In this document: positions 20,885-32,664 of the stretch, one piece after another
How positions within the stretch are numbered: position 1 is the stretch's first letter
How the letters are laid out: every line of letters starts with the position of its first letter
Notes under the pieces: generated by a model
Told to the model about the DNA's origin: nothing
The model's database searches: none
Seen by the model: the letters and a program-made list of their open reading frames with translations, nothing else
Translations under genes and position numbers: made by a program
Source of the DNA: Basidiobolus meristosporus CBS 931.73
Taxonomy: Eukaryota > Basidiobolomycota > Basidiobolomycetes > Basidiobolales > Basidiobolaceae
Direction of reading: 5' to 3'
Assembly (NCBI GenBank): GCA_002104905.1
Contig: MCFE01000788.1
Location: 1-36,169 of the forward strand
DNA: 36,169 nt

Positions 20885-22503
20885 CTATCTCGAAGCCAGC
20901 CACTTCTCTTTCGAGGTGGGCCTGAGGATCCCGTGCATCTTCTCTTCGCCTATCGTGGTCCATTCACCGCCGTAGTTGTGGCCGGGCAGTACTACAACAT
21001 CATCCCGCAATGCAGTCAGCTTCTCTTGTATTGAGTGATACATGTCGTGTTTACATGCTCCAGGTAAATCCAGTCTACCGCAAGTGCCCAGGAACAATGT
21101 ATCCCCAGAGAATAACCGACGCTCGTTCACTAGCAAACATTGGCTGCCCGGCGTGTGTCCAGGGGTATGCAGGAATCGGATCTGCGTTTCGGTTCCTAGG
21201 GGAAGGACGAAGTCATCGGTGGTTGGCACGATTCTGTTGGGATCCAAGCATGGGTTCGATTCTCGAACATACTTGATGTCTTCTTGATGGATGTATGCTC
21301 GGACGTTCCCCCATTTCTTCAGAATCGTCGCCAACCCGGATACTCTGATCGGGAGTTGATCGAACGGCGGGGGCGGAGACCCTGGATTTTCCATCAATCA
21401 GTTGATCGATAAATCACGATTACGCATCGGCTACTCACCTCCAACATGATCGAAATGGTAGTGGGTAACAATCGCCCCTATACACCGAAGCTTCTCCCGC
21501 TTGATCACCTCCATCACTCCATGGGCGTCCCAACACTAAAGGGTGAGTGAGTACCACGAATATTCCTCAGTACCAATCAATCGAAACACGTACGGCATCC
21601 ACAACAACACACAGCCTCGATACCATGTCAGCGATGATGTAAATGAAGTTCTTCATTGCTGTGGCGTATTCGAAAATCTTGTTTTGGATCGGGTTGATGG
21701 ATGTGCCAAGGGCTATGTCACGCCCGGGAAGCAGCTGGAGTATGCTTATCCCTGGAAAATGTTCAAGGGTGTGTTGGTAATGCAATGGCCAGTCGGTACC
21801 ACATGCGACTATTTACCCATTTCGCCATTTTCCCTGTGAAATCGCGAGCGAAGCAGATTCATCTTGGCTTCTAGACATTTGGGATCCTGCATGAGGGGTT
21901 AGTCGAGAGGTACACATCATTTTGAGCTTCACCAATTACCAGAATTAGTGTCTTCTCGTAACTTAAGCATGCTTCCTTGTATCTCCTCAGACCCAGCAGA
22001 GATTCTCCAGCTCTGTAGTAGCCCTACGATTCAAATCTGTCGTTTAGTGCGGTGGCCCACGGTCCACGAGTAGGGGCAAAGCATACTTACTTTGCTCCAT
22101 TCCGGCTTTAGTCTGATGACTATCTCGGCATCCTTGTACGCCTCCTCATACTGCCGCAACATGCAGTATGCACCAGACCTGTTGGCGAAGATTAATGCTA
22201 TGAAATCCGTAGCATCCGTTTCTGTGATGGCAGGCTTGGACTTGATCAAGGCTCGGGTGTATTCCGCGACCGCCTCCTTATATGAATGCCTTTCGAACAA
22301 CTCGTTTGCGCGGCAAGTGATCCGATACAAAACTCCGTCAGAGGCGGCAGGGCTTTCGAAAGTAAGCGTTAATGAAATGAACATTGGCCGAACTCCAAAG
22401 AGTAGAAATCTGCAATGTCTTGAGGGGAGTACTAATAAGGATGAAGAGGCTTTGATGGATCCATCTCTCCGAATCGCAGCTGCTTTGAAAAGACGGGATC
22501 CAT
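20885..22503 (-). CDS. TPR-metallo-beta-lactamase-fold fusion hydrolase (glyoxalase II-like)
   Basis: Seven exons: 22433-22503, 22091-22352, 21940-22023, 21817-21886, 21594-21751, 21439-21535 and 20885-21381. All phases match and introns are 53-80 nt, giving 412 residues. Residues about 30-160 hold three TPR-like helix pairs, with RANELFERHSYKEAVAEYTR, FANRSGAYCMLRQYEEAYKD, then GYYRAGESLLGLRRYKEACL and DPKCLEAK. From about 190 on is a metallo-hydrolase: THYHFDH (H240, H242, D244, H245), HTPGHTPGSQ (H319, H323), SGDT (D341) and PGHNYGGEW (H382), a complete set of two-metal ligands. This resembles glyoxalase II/ETHE1-like thioester or persulfide hydrolases; the true substrate is unknown. The fourth exon joins the two parts without a break. 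The start ATG 22503 is the first in frame, but an upstream short exon beginning at ATG 22896 cannot be excluded. Convergent with the sugar transporter. Confidence 0.87.
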
Positions 22504-23404
22504 CCAAAAGACTGACACGGAGTTTGAGGGGAGGAGGGGAAGGTGAAACCTAACTCACTTTAACCAACTCGAGGTAACAATCCTCTCTAATAACCTATTC
22601 TTAACTAAATGCGGACTCCATCCCTTACTTTTCTGACCAATATCAGTTCTCTGGAAGTGGTGCTGACGCTCTCGCTATGAGTTCCCCCCTCCCTTCCTCT
22701 CAAGCAGAGTTGCTGCAAAGCATACTCTCCTCTCACTGATGATGGAAACAACAAAACACGAAGGATCGAAGCAAACAGGTTCTTTCCAGGAAAGGGAACG
22801 TAGAAAGTGGAGCGATCTGGGCACGGGAGAGGGGAGAGTGTGACGAAGCCAAAGAAAATGAAAGTACCTTGTAATACGACGCTTGTTCAGTTGCATTTTC
22901 TGGTGTATTAGCTTGATTTGGTGGAATAATTACGGAGGGCTTTGAGAGGATCAGTCGAAATAGAAACGAGGAGCTGGAAATATTTAACGTGGAAGGTAAT
23001 CGATATTAAACAATCTAAGTAGCGAATCCAGGTTTCCTGGTCGAGGTATATATACCGCCGACGCTTTTCCACGAAGCCAAGGGCCAACCCCTTCTTTTAC
23101 CTGGCAAAAGAATAATACCTAATCCCTCCTAAATGTGCAGCGACAAGATACATATGCAGGGTAGAAGCCCAGCTTCGTCCATTCATGAAATGCATCCTTT
23201 TCATAATTCAGTCGATTTTGGTGGCTGTAGCGGGATGTGATTGGTCGGTGGCCTCTCCCTGTCGTTCATCTTTACCGTCGCTTTTGTCTTGGTCAATGAG
23301 TCCTGAGAAGCACATTTGTGCACAGCTATCCCTCCATTCATAAGATACAATGAAAGTCTATTAGCCCGAGTTCCAAGATTGAATCTATCCTTATGCAGAT
23401 TCCA
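22504..23404. other. Upstream region of the TPR-MBL gene
   Basis: No firm gene. A short first-exon candidate (ATG 22896 minus, MQLNKRRITR before a GTACTT donor) and a 35-codon plus ORF at 23133-23240 are the only items of note. Confidence 0.35.
23045..23056. promoter_or_regulatory. Palindromic TATA element
   Basis: GGTATATATACC is a perfect 12-bp palindrome. It could serve as a TATA box in either direction. On the plus strand an ATG opens 77 bp downstream at 23133 (35 codons, ending 23240). Confidence 0.3.
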
Positions 23405-23761
23405 TCAACCAAGACTTTGATCTTCAAATTCAGGGCTGTTGTCTGATGAAGCAGCCAATGGGCCATGTATGAGGTAGGTATCTGGGAATAATGGGTCATT
23501 GTAGGAAACTGTGGGATGCCCTGGGATTGTGCCAGGCTGAGATTGGTGTGCGGAATAGCCGCCCAGACACAATGCTGTCACTCGCTCGATCTCGGGTATT
23601 TCTGGCCTCCATACGTGATTGTTTGTATGGTAGATCCGCGCCCAAGAGCCAAACAATCCGTCCTCGATGCTGGAGGCAATTGGCAGTTGAGCGTAGGCGG
23701 ATGGATTGGGGCTTACTGTAACGATAATGCCAAGGCAGGGCATCTCCGAGGCTGGACACAT
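23405..23761 (-). CDS. Hypothetical 118-residue ORF
   Basis: ATG-to-stop frame with even, protein-like composition, including EIERVTALCLGGYSAHQSQ and PTVSYNDPLFPDTYLIHGPL, and an acidic C-terminus. No signal peptide, no domain, no homologue recognised. The first 35 residues may belong to a spliced-out part: a GTAAGC donor near 23,711 competes with the open frame. It is the only candidate gene between the TPR-MBL gene and BUB2. Confidence 0.35.
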   Translation of the reverse strand: MCPASEMPCLGIIVTVSPNPSAYAQLPIASSIEDGLFGSWARIYHTNNHVWRPEIPEIERVTALCLGGYSAHQSQPGTIPGHPTVSYNDPLFPDTYLIHGPLAASSDNSPEFEDQSLG

Positions 23762-24257
23762 GGATTGTTAAAACCATGCCAAAAGCAAGCCCGCTTTCCT
23801 ATGCAGTTCAGTCCATTATGCTCGGAAGCCTCAACACCAGCCTCATTTTCTTTCGAAGCTTCATTGGTTGGAGCACTGGTGTGGCGCTAGCTTTCGTACT
23901 TGTTTATTGAATCTTCCATAACGACCAATCAGACACGGGGCAATCCAGAGTAACTTGAAAGAATTGGAATGCAGCCCTGGAATGCTAACCCAAATGCTAA
24001 GCAAACAATGTCTTCCCTATAACCCAAGTTGCCCCCAATGCCAAATCGGCACCAAATCACTAAAACCCAATTGGCACAGGCTCTCTTGAGGGGCTCAAGT
24101 TCGATTTAATCCTTTGTTAACGATAATGATAGTAATGGTGATAGTTGCACCCGTTACGAATGAACACATATTTGTTGATCAACAAACAAGCAGATCGATG
24201 GTGGCATTCAGCATTGAATTAGCTTCTCAAAGTGGAACATCACTTCCATGAAAATTT
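23762..24257. other. Intergenic stretch
   Basis: No gene supported. Contains the 3' flank of the Bub2-like gene and the presumed upstream region of the 118-residue ORF. Confidence 0.4.
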
Positions 24258-25787
24258 CTATAATGTACACATCCGTGGCGCCGCCTCGAAATGATCATAT
24301 TGAGCAAATGGCAAGGTATCTCGTTTTTGCGCTGCAATCTCGTCTATCACCAGGGGATCATATGGATGCCTCGCGAGTAGCCCATACAAATCCTGTGGCA
24401 ATTGTCGTATCAGCCGTGTTGTGGCATTGATAATGACCCGTGCGTTAAGGTCTGGTAGCGTACGAAGAAGCTTCATGGGGCTGTGTGGGTTCAATTTGAA
24501 TGAATAGAAAGCATCCCAAGGATGGTAAAGAAACATTATCTACCTGGATGAAACGAGAATTTCTTCTCGTATAAGTTGTAGTTGTGCAACGATACAAAGT
24601 ATATTCAAGTGTACGCCAAAGGACAATAGGAAGTCCCACAGTTTAATGGCTTCGCTCAGTGGGGGAGTACACACACAGAAGGTGAGTACGGCTAGGATAA
24701 AACATTGTCAAATCAAGTCCAATCCTGTTAGCCATTAAAAATAAAATTTTTGGTCTTACACGGAAAAGCATATATCTCGGCGGAGAGATTCTTCTCACGA
24801 AGGTACGTGTATAGCTTCAAGTCCAGGAACTTGAGGCAAACATCTAACAACTGGAATTAAAGTTGAGTCAAATAATGTAACCTAATGTTTGGGCTTCGCG
24901 AGTATACCTTCAACCCACAGTGAACTCCTTGTAAGGCGGGTTGCACATAAAGTGGGCATGAATATTGAAGGAATGTGTCAAAAGTATGGAAAGCGTCAAC
25001 TTCGGGTAATGCATATAGAAACGGTGCTGCCAAAACGTTCATCCCCTGGACATATGTAAATTGCCAGTTGTAAGCAGAATCACCACCTGTGAATGTAGCA
25101 ATATAGATATTTAAAATCGGGAGGTTGGATATAAAACAATATGCGGCATATTGATACCATTCTTTCCATGCTTCCATACAAAAGCATTGAGGACCCGGAT
25201 TAACTTGTTCTCTCCAACATCGGTCAGAAAACGTTTGTCGGTGGCTAAGGTTCGGAACGTATCGTTCCGAATTTTATCATAAAAGTGGGAACGCCCCTTT
25301 TCGACGTAAGATATATATTCTGTAGCTGAGCTTTGGTATACACCTAGAAGAATTTTCCATATTCGGCACCGTAAGGTTTGAGAGTTGGTCACACGGGGCT
25401 AAAGTAATAAAGGCGATGTGAGTACATACAAAGATATAAGGTAGTGAAGAAATAACTTACGGAGTCTGGTATTCCTTCGGATAGAATCAAACTCTTCAGT
25501 TGCTTCAAGGTTTCGTACATCTCTCTCTCAGTGTAATGAGTGTGATTTAATAAGGATTCAAACAGCTCTTGTCTATTTCTTGAATTATCGTCCGGCGAAT
25601 TGCTGAGATGGTTTGATTGAGTAGGAGAGATGCGAGGGATCCGCTTGAACTTTGTGGGAGTATCTCCAGTAACTATGCATGGACCTTTAGGAGAGGGTGA
25701 GCTCAATTTTGAGTTCGGAGAGAGCGGAGACCAAGCGGAAAATCGGTCAGGCGTTCGATTCTTAGCGAGTTTAGGTCTGGCAAACAT
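24258..25787 (-). CDS. BUB2: Bub2/Cdc16-type TBC-domain GTPase-activating subunit
   Basis: Six exons: 25461-25787, 25158-25398, 24908-25086, 24760-24850, 24544-24691 and 24258-24480. They join in phase (introns 57-71 nt) to give 402 residues. The sequence follows Bub2 through the TBC domain: LKSLILSEGIPDS, then IRNDTFRT with the arginine finger (I-x-x-D-x-x-R, R158), TYVQGMNVLAAPFLY with the glutamine finger (Q203), LLDVCLKFLDLKLYTYL, AEIYAFPSVLT, EAIKLWDFLLSFG and SPMKLLRTLPD. Bub2 acts with Bfa1/Byr4 at spindle poles as GAP for Tem1/Spg1, restraining mitotic exit or septation until the spindle is positioned. The protein is about 100 residues longer than the yeast homologue. The extra N-terminus (about 1-75) is rich in SP/TP sites, suggesting control by cyclin-dependent kinase. 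ATG 25787 is the first in-frame ATG. Confidence 0.92.
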
Positions 25788-27121
25788 TGGAGATATTGAT
25801 TTTGACAAGTGAAGGTGGAAGCAGTTCTTTGCTGTAATCAGTTTAAAGTCTTCATGTAAGAGTGGAGGAGGGCAAAACACAAGAGATCAAGGTGAGTTGA
25901 AATGATAAATTATAATTGACTACATTATAGGTGCACTAATGAAACATTTTCGCCGCTGTATGCACCCTGCGAGACCGATTCAGTTTCTATAGGCATGAAA
26001 ACAATCAGCATGCATTGATGATAATTAAATGATGACCCATTTCAAAAACTGCCTAGATATCAATGTGATATGGGCGAGATTAACCCGAAGCCGTATATTT
26101 ATAGAGCCTGTGGGGTAGCAATAAAATGAGGCTAAGTTGAAATCAAGTATCAATTGCTATCGACTCCGTCCACCCACACCAAATCATGCAACGTTTGAGA
26201 TAGGAATTTATATTCCTGTTATGGTCGGCAGCTATGACGAATACGGTATATAAGCTCAACCTAACCTAACAATTAGATAGTACGAAATTGATACGATTTG
26301 TTTACTGCAACTCATTCAGCCACCCCATTGGACTTCGTCCGAATGTGGGAAAGGCATTATTTCTTGGTGCCAGTGACCATTGTTGAAGGAGTTTATCAAA
26401 CATAGCATTCACCAATCCACCACGGCTAAGTTACACATAGAAGGCATGCTACAATGTCAACTCTGCTAGCCACATACAGCCAAGGCCGGATGGACTACAG
26501 TTCTGAGCTCCACTTGTCGATGTCTCGCATTTCAAAGAGGTCAGTGGGCCTGAGCCATGTGGCTATCGCCTAGTAGCCGTAAGACAAGCCGACTTCATCC
26601 GCTACTCTCTCCAGCTACAGGGGATACACGATTGCGAATTTGGCATGACCACACCATCACCGCCGTTTATCTAGGTTAGCCAATCTTGACGCCCTAATGG
26701 TGGATTATATCTCATCGTTGCTGGTGTTGGGGCAGAATATCCTCCCCAACCTTCAGTCTTTTCACACAAAGGGAACTCGTTATCTGATTCGATGATCTGA
26801 TTGTCATAGCTGTACAGGAAGCAACTCCTTGCTCTCACCATATTCTAAACCCTGAACAAACCATGCCTCACTCTGTTTTTGGACATTCTAATCGCTAAAT
26901 GGAGTAACCCTTTCGAATTAGGAAAACATCGGTGGTTTACGTTTGAAAGAAACATACATCTGATAACTCTATGGTTGAACAGATTGGTCGAGCAACAAGA
27001 CTGGCTGATCTCTGTATCCCTTCCAGTGGAACATGAGTCTTGTACGGTGTCTTATTCTTGTCAATAATTCCGGTAGTGCGAGTGGGATGATTGGAGATCT
27101 CCTATCCCCTGAAGCGCTGCT
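25788..27121. other. Long divergent intergenic region between BUB2 and the ferric reductase
   Basis: About 1.3 kb with no supported gene (the best frame is 62 codons at 26879-27067 +). It must hold the promoters of both divergent genes. The BUB2 side is AT-rich, the middle less so. Nothing else was recognised. Confidence 0.45.
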
Positions 27122-27123
27122 GG

Positions 27124-27131
27124 GTATATAT
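27124..27131 (+). promoter_or_regulatory. TATA box of the ferric reductase gene
   Basis: TATATATA lies about 90 bp upstream of ATG 27218 but only about 10 bp upstream of the earlier in-frame ATG 27140. This is the main reason to prefer the later start. Confidence 0.5.
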
Positions 27132-27217
27132 ATCTTCAAATGATTCGTTTCAGCTTCCAGAATTGGTCTACCCTGCCTCGTCCGTTCTCCCCGCTACACA
27201 GCCATCAATATTTCGCA

Positions 27218-29102
27218 ATGGGCAAGGTTCCGCCCTGGTTAAGGCTATATCAGGATAATGCCAAAGAATTCTTGCTAGTCATTGCTTATCTAGTGTGCAT
27301 AAGAGCATTCTTCCATCTGTCGAGGTCCTTGATATGCCGTCAAAGTTGGTTTGCAAAGGGAGCTAGAATTGGCACCACCACATTACTCGGAATACCCGTT
27401 GTTGCACATCTACGAAGAATATTGCTGCCAGTTAGTCCACTCCTTGGGTTAACCATAGGCCAATGGGTGGTGATTCTATTGTATTTCGGCCTGGTCATAT
27501 GGTATTCAGTCAAGGTGGTATTCGCCCGCCTAACAAGAACTACCGATATCGCATTATCTTCCGGATATATATCCATAGCAAACATGCCGATAATGATAGT
27601 GCTGGCCAACAAAAACACCATCCTGACGAAGCTGCTTGGTGTAAGCCACGACAGCCTCAATTACCTACACCAAGCCTCAGGGATAGCAACGGCATTTACA
27701 GCAACGGTGCATACTGTTCTATTTAGCATGATCTGGCTGAAGTTTGGAAGCTTCCAAAGGTTCATCATGCTGCCATATGTCCTCTACGGGGTTGTCGGGC
27801 TCATCCTATTTATCATCCTGTGTTTATCATCAATAAGTTACATTCGACACCGGTGCTACGAGTGGTTTTTGGGAATCCATATCACAGCTTTCGTGCTGAG
27901 CATTGTGTTCGTTGCTCTCCATTTCTGCCAAGACAATGTGTATTTATTCTATGTATTCAGCGGATTTGCCCTCTTTGTTGTAGACAGAGCCATTCGGACC
28001 AGCCGAGCATTCTACTATAACCTGCTGCTTCGGTTGCACAGAACCCGAAAAGAAAAGATCCCCCTTGACAAGGTACAGTTGTTGCCCGGGAGTGTCGTAC
28101 GTATGGAATTTTTCAAGCCCATGAAATGGGCACCTGGACAGCATGTTTTCCTATGCATGCCTGGTGTTGCATTTGGGCAGTGGCATCCATTTACAATCAC
28201 GTCGACATACGAGGCAATAGAGGATAGTACGCCAGAGTGCTCTATAGTGGTTGTTATCCAAGCGCAAAAAGGCTTCACAAAGACTTTGTACGAACATATG
28301 CTAGCAAATTCTGGCACTCAACAGAACCTCCGTGTCCTGGTGGATGGCCCATATGGAGCCTACCATTCCATGCATAATTTTGAAACAGTCGTGTTGATAG
28401 CGGGAGGTACTGGTGCTGCGTTTACCATCCCCATCCTCTCCGACTTGATTCGTAGGAAGCTTCACGGGCCTTCAGTAACCACAAACAGAGTTCACTTCAT
28501 TTGGAGTATCAAGAAAAGAGGTGAATTTAGTTCAAACTATCAATCGTGATCTAGAGTAATGGAATACTGACCTCATTCGTTTAGCTCATATCTCCTGGTT
28601 TGTAGAGGAACTGCGCAAATGTATACTTTTGTCACCAGACGGATTTCTACATGTCCAGGTCCACATTACTGCGGAGCTAAAGGATGCGGCAACGAAGTCG
28701 TTAAATGATAGCCTCCTCGATGAAGCGAGCTCTTTGATAAGCTCCGGGGCTGATCACAAAGACTACACAACAATAACGCACACTAAACCAGTGCAGTCCT
28801 TGATAGATTTAGAATCTGCGGAATATTCCGAATTCCAGACGTATCCTCATCGACCAGATATTGGAAGCATCCTTGAGGATGCCTCACATATCGCAAGCAG
28901 TGATATTGGGGTATCAGGTTGGTTCAATGTGTTGGTAAACTGCCTCGCCTATTCACTGAACCTCTTGTTTTGAACTGTAGTTTGTGGACCAGTCAGCCTA
29001 GCGAAAACGGTGCGTCGATCTGTTAGTGAAAAAAGTTCCTTTTCAACGCGCCAGGGATCAACAGCAGGGATCTATCTGCACTGCGAGAACTTTGAATGGT
29101 GA
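27218..29102 (+). CDS. Ferric-chelate reductase / NOX-family transmembrane flavocytochrome
   Basis: Exons 27218-28520, 28585-28917 and 28981-29102 (introns 64 and 63 nt, phase 1) give 585 residues. Several membrane helices span about 15-270. The ferric-reductase domain has two histidine pairs, each 14 apart (H151/H165 and H221/H235), expected to hold two b hemes. The FAD-binding HPFTITS is at 323-329. The NADPH domain has DGPYG (376-380), GGTGAAFTIP (from 396) and, after the last splice, CGPVSLAKTVR, ending in the classic ENFEW. The enzyme moves electrons from cytosolic NADPH across the membrane, typically reducing Fe(III) or Cu(II) for uptake. A NADPH-oxidase role is less likely because the layout matches fungal FRE proteins. 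The loop before CGP (exon 2) is long, acidic and variable, as in FREs. An earlier in-frame ATG at 27140 would add 26 residues. Confidence 0.93.
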
Positions 29103-31612
29103 GCACACCATGGCGCCTTCCAATCATTGCTGTAAACCGAGGCCAAACCTCGATGCCCTTACGAAAGCGAAACACCCCACTGCACTGATCTTTTTTCGCG
29201 ACAATAAGTATTGTACTGTATCTGACCCAATTCATTCAATAAGTGTAAGTAGAACATTCACCAAGCCACATATTCCTGTCATTCGTCATCACAGATACCA
29301 TCCCTGTTTAATAAACTACAGCCATCCGTTGCTTAATACGATTTGCAGAGCTTCTCTCTCTGGCCTACAGTTTTGCTGCCAACTTTTGCAAGAAAACTAT
29401 GGAATCTAATAGAGCCAATAGCCCGCTCTCTCTTTATCAGGAAACATAGACTTGAACTACTATTCGATTGGCTGCTTTGGAAATAACTAACCTACCAATC
29501 ATTTACCACTTTAACGGCTGCCTGCAAATGCAGTAATTTCAAGGACAATGATGGCTGATCATTTGATAAGGATCTAATAATGCAGCACAATAATTGATTT
29601 TGTGCAACAACCCCAAGCAAGATGTCAAGTACTGATCCCTACGCTATTGCAGCCTATAGACTGGTTCCCAAAATGCTCTGCCTTCATTATAATTATTCCA
29701 CAAGATTGATATTAAGCAAGTAAAATGCGACTGCATCATCTAAGTAATTAAGCACAACTCATATACCCTGTGAATCATTAGTTCAAGTACATAGGCTTTT
29801 GTAAAGCTTATAAGCTAAACATGGATATGGCTTATATAAGGTAATGAAGAAACTATAAGCACAAAGTTTGCCAATAAAAGAGAGCAAGCTTGGGGCTCAT
29901 AGCCTGTTGCAAGATTCCAGGGACTATATAGGAAAGATGCAATAGCCCAGAGAAATCAGAAATCAATACAGAGACAGGATGAGTAGATAATGTGTGTGGA
30001 GTAATCATTAATCCAGGTAGAGAATGCAGTATTTTTGCTCCAATGAAGGGCCTCAAATAGCTTCATGACACAGACTAGGATTGAACCACTTCCCAATGTA
30101 CCAGCAGAGAAGCATAGTACAGTCTTTGAAGCATAACAAGAGTACTCAATGATGAAACCCTCACAAGGCATATCACAGCATTGGAGGGAAAAATGGCAAT
30201 GTTTATATCAAAGCCTAAAAGTCAAAAGATATTGAAGAATTGTGGAGTTTTCAAGTGTAATAACAATATGTGGGGTAATATTTAAAAAGCCCTAGGAGCT
30301 CTAGTATGCAATCATCTAAAGGTCATACAGTATGCACTTGACCTGTTGTATAAGCAAAATTGTGTGCTCAGACAAGTAAACAGACTTTGAATCAGGATTA
30401 GAATAATATCAATATGTCACTATCAAAGATATCAAAGTTGGATTTTATCTAATAATCAGTTGGTTTTCTGATAATATTATTATAGGATTGAGCTGGTATT
30501 TTTCATTCAAGTTTCTATTTGTAACTCTTTGTGGAAGTAATAAGTTGCTGAATACCAAACAGGGTATGATTGTGGGCTGGCACAGTCTTACTCAAGAGAT
30601 ATGTCTCCTTTTCTGTCCAACAGCCAGTACATGATATTTTGGTAGTTAATACTTTAGAGACACTTGGAACTCTGCAAATTCCCTAAAAAAATAATTTGGT
30701 TCTGCAAGTGGGTCCAATTCAGATCAGCTGTCAGGATCCCATGATGAGCCTGTCATAATGCAGTCAGCTTGGAATTATTGACCCTCTACATGATCATATG
30801 GCAGGATCATGATAGCACTTTGTTGGTATTACTGCTAAATAAAGTTGAAAACTGTATTAGAACAGCCTTTTGGCAAGAATTGCTTGGCATTTTGATGGTC
30901 CTAATGTGTTCTACAGTTGTTTGAGTAGACCCAACTAGCCAATACATCCAATTGCCATGAATGGCCAAAAATATTATTGTGTTTTGATGGCCTCTTTGCA
31001 GACCTCTGCTGGTATAATAATAGCAGTACAGCATCCTACAACCAGTTCTATATAATGCTACCATGCCAACTTACCAAATGGTATTTCCTTTTTCTACCTC
31101 CCCTTTCACTGTTGATATATTCCACTGTAGAAGCACCCTCTTTCTTTATTTACCCACTACTACCATAAATATTCCACTTATAGTCCAAGTAAAGAAATAT
31201 GACCTCCTGCTTTCTAACCACTACATACATGCACACCCACTGCAATTGACACACTTCTATCATCTCAACATCATGGCTCTTCAGTGTGATACTTGCAAAG
31301 TTACCATATACCTAGTAGTGCTGGTAACATATATATCTTGCAAGCATGTGCTTGGTTGCTGCCACTCTTGCCATGAATAACTCTGGTATATCTGCAAAAT
31401 ACTTTTGGCTCTTAGCCAATGTATTCCTTGTCCCAGATGGATTCTGGTCCCCCTAATACAATTGCTATGTACTTTTTTTATGTGTATTCTGTATTGAATG
31501 ATATAAAATTGGCTTGTGACCAGGAGAAACCTGGCATACTCTGATAAAGTTGTCCTAATAAAATTAGTTGCTTGCTGTGTCCAACCCAACTTTATATCAC
31601 CTGACTGATTAC
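29103..31612. other. Island edge and AT-rich repeat debris without a supported gene
   Basis: Base composition changes near 29,500 from island-like to strongly AT-rich. Only short frames are present. A C-x-x-C-containing 35-codon frame at 31273-31380 (+; QCDTCKVT ... CCHSCHE) may be a broken zinc-finger start of a transposon protein. No element boundaries were determined. Confidence 0.4.
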
Positions 31613-32383
31613 TCATGCACTGGTGCTGCCTAGCTTTTTGATGTCAAAGGCATAGGTGTCTCCATATGCACAGCTGTCCTGAGTATTTTCCAACTCTTCC
31701 TGGCTATCCTCTATGTGCCACCTCATCACATCCATGACAGACTTGAGAATAACTGTTTTGAGGAGATTGGGATACGGTAGTATCTGCCACTTGACTTGTC
31801 TTCCTATCTCTCTACACATCACTCCATAGAAAACTCCCAAAAGGTGAAGCAAGGCCCAATATTCTCCACACACCAAGTAAGATACAGTAGAGAGCTGATA
31901 CAGTAATGACAGAGATCTATGCATTCAGCTTTATGCTTTAAATATAGCTGCTCATACCTCATCATAAGCTCCTTGATATAAAAGCTGCAGATGTGCTAAG
32001 TTTGCAAAAGTGATCCACTTCTGGATAAATATTTCTACAATGTTAACATATATCTCCCTATACCTCTGGATTATTCTGGGTATAAATGCTTCAGAAAGCC
32101 ACCTACAAAATAAAAATCCAGCTCATCCAGTCCTTGCATTTATAACATTGCATATACATATGAATATTAATGAAGCTTGTGAGAAGTACTTTAGGCAGTA
32201 GATACTCTGTAATATTGTGCCAGTTCTTTCAGATATTTCCTGTATTTCAAAGGGCTTATTTGACTTGAAATGCCTCTTGCATAACTTGGTCATTGACATA
32301 GGAATATTGCTGAAGAGCAAATGCATTGCTCCCAGAGGAAAGCTTTTGCTCCAACAAATTTTGTCCATCTTGAGTATCTCCAA
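31613..32383 (-). pseudogene. CACTA/Plavaka (Tnp2-type) transposase remnant
   Basis: Two separated minus-strand frames belong together. The upstream one (32383-32123) has FPLGAMHLLFSNIPMSMTKL, resembling the conserved 'D-x-M-H-L-x-x-x-N' block of Tnp2-family transposases. The downstream one (31924-31613) has a pattern GVFYGVMCREIGRQVK ... LPYPNL, resembling the later 'W-x-x-E-R-x-x-G ... R-x-P-Y-x-N-L' block. The spacing between them is roughly right, but the frames are broken and catalytic residues are not identifiable. Clearly a dead fragment. Confidence 0.45.
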
Positions 32384-32664
32384 TTTTTGATTAGTTACAT
32401 ACTCAGGTCAATGGCTTATAGCTTTCCAGCATTGCTGCAGGTGCATATTGACATCTGTCTATTCTTTCTGTGAAAAGATGATGTTCTTAGTGTTCATGTT
32501 TAGATAATAAAGATGTGAGAGAGTTATGGAGTAAATCCCCTGGATCTCACACATTCAATGGCAATATTGTCCTTTGTACCCAAAAAGGTAGGCTCTGTTG
32601 CTCATGACTGGAATAACTACAATGCAGGTAGCAATATGCACATTACATGATGGCCATTTGCTGT

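Noticed and set aside
21817-21862. Separate MBL gene starting at the internal ATG 21862
   Set aside because: The exon is open and in phase with the upstream TPR exons, with good splice sites, so one fused gene is the simpler reading. A second start there remains possible.
22092-22553. 153-codon plus-strand ORF opposite the TPR exons
   Set aside because: A shadow of the TPR exons at 22091-22503, which have clear repeat motifs and matching splice phases.
27140-27217. Earlier in-frame ATG of the ferric reductase
   Set aside because: It lies only about 10 bp after the TATA element, so transcription would start downstream of it. ATG 27218 fits better, though the 26 extra residues cannot be strictly excluded.
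27340-28317. Minus-strand frames opposite the ferric reductase
   Set aside because: Antisense shadows; the plus-strand protein has all family motifs.
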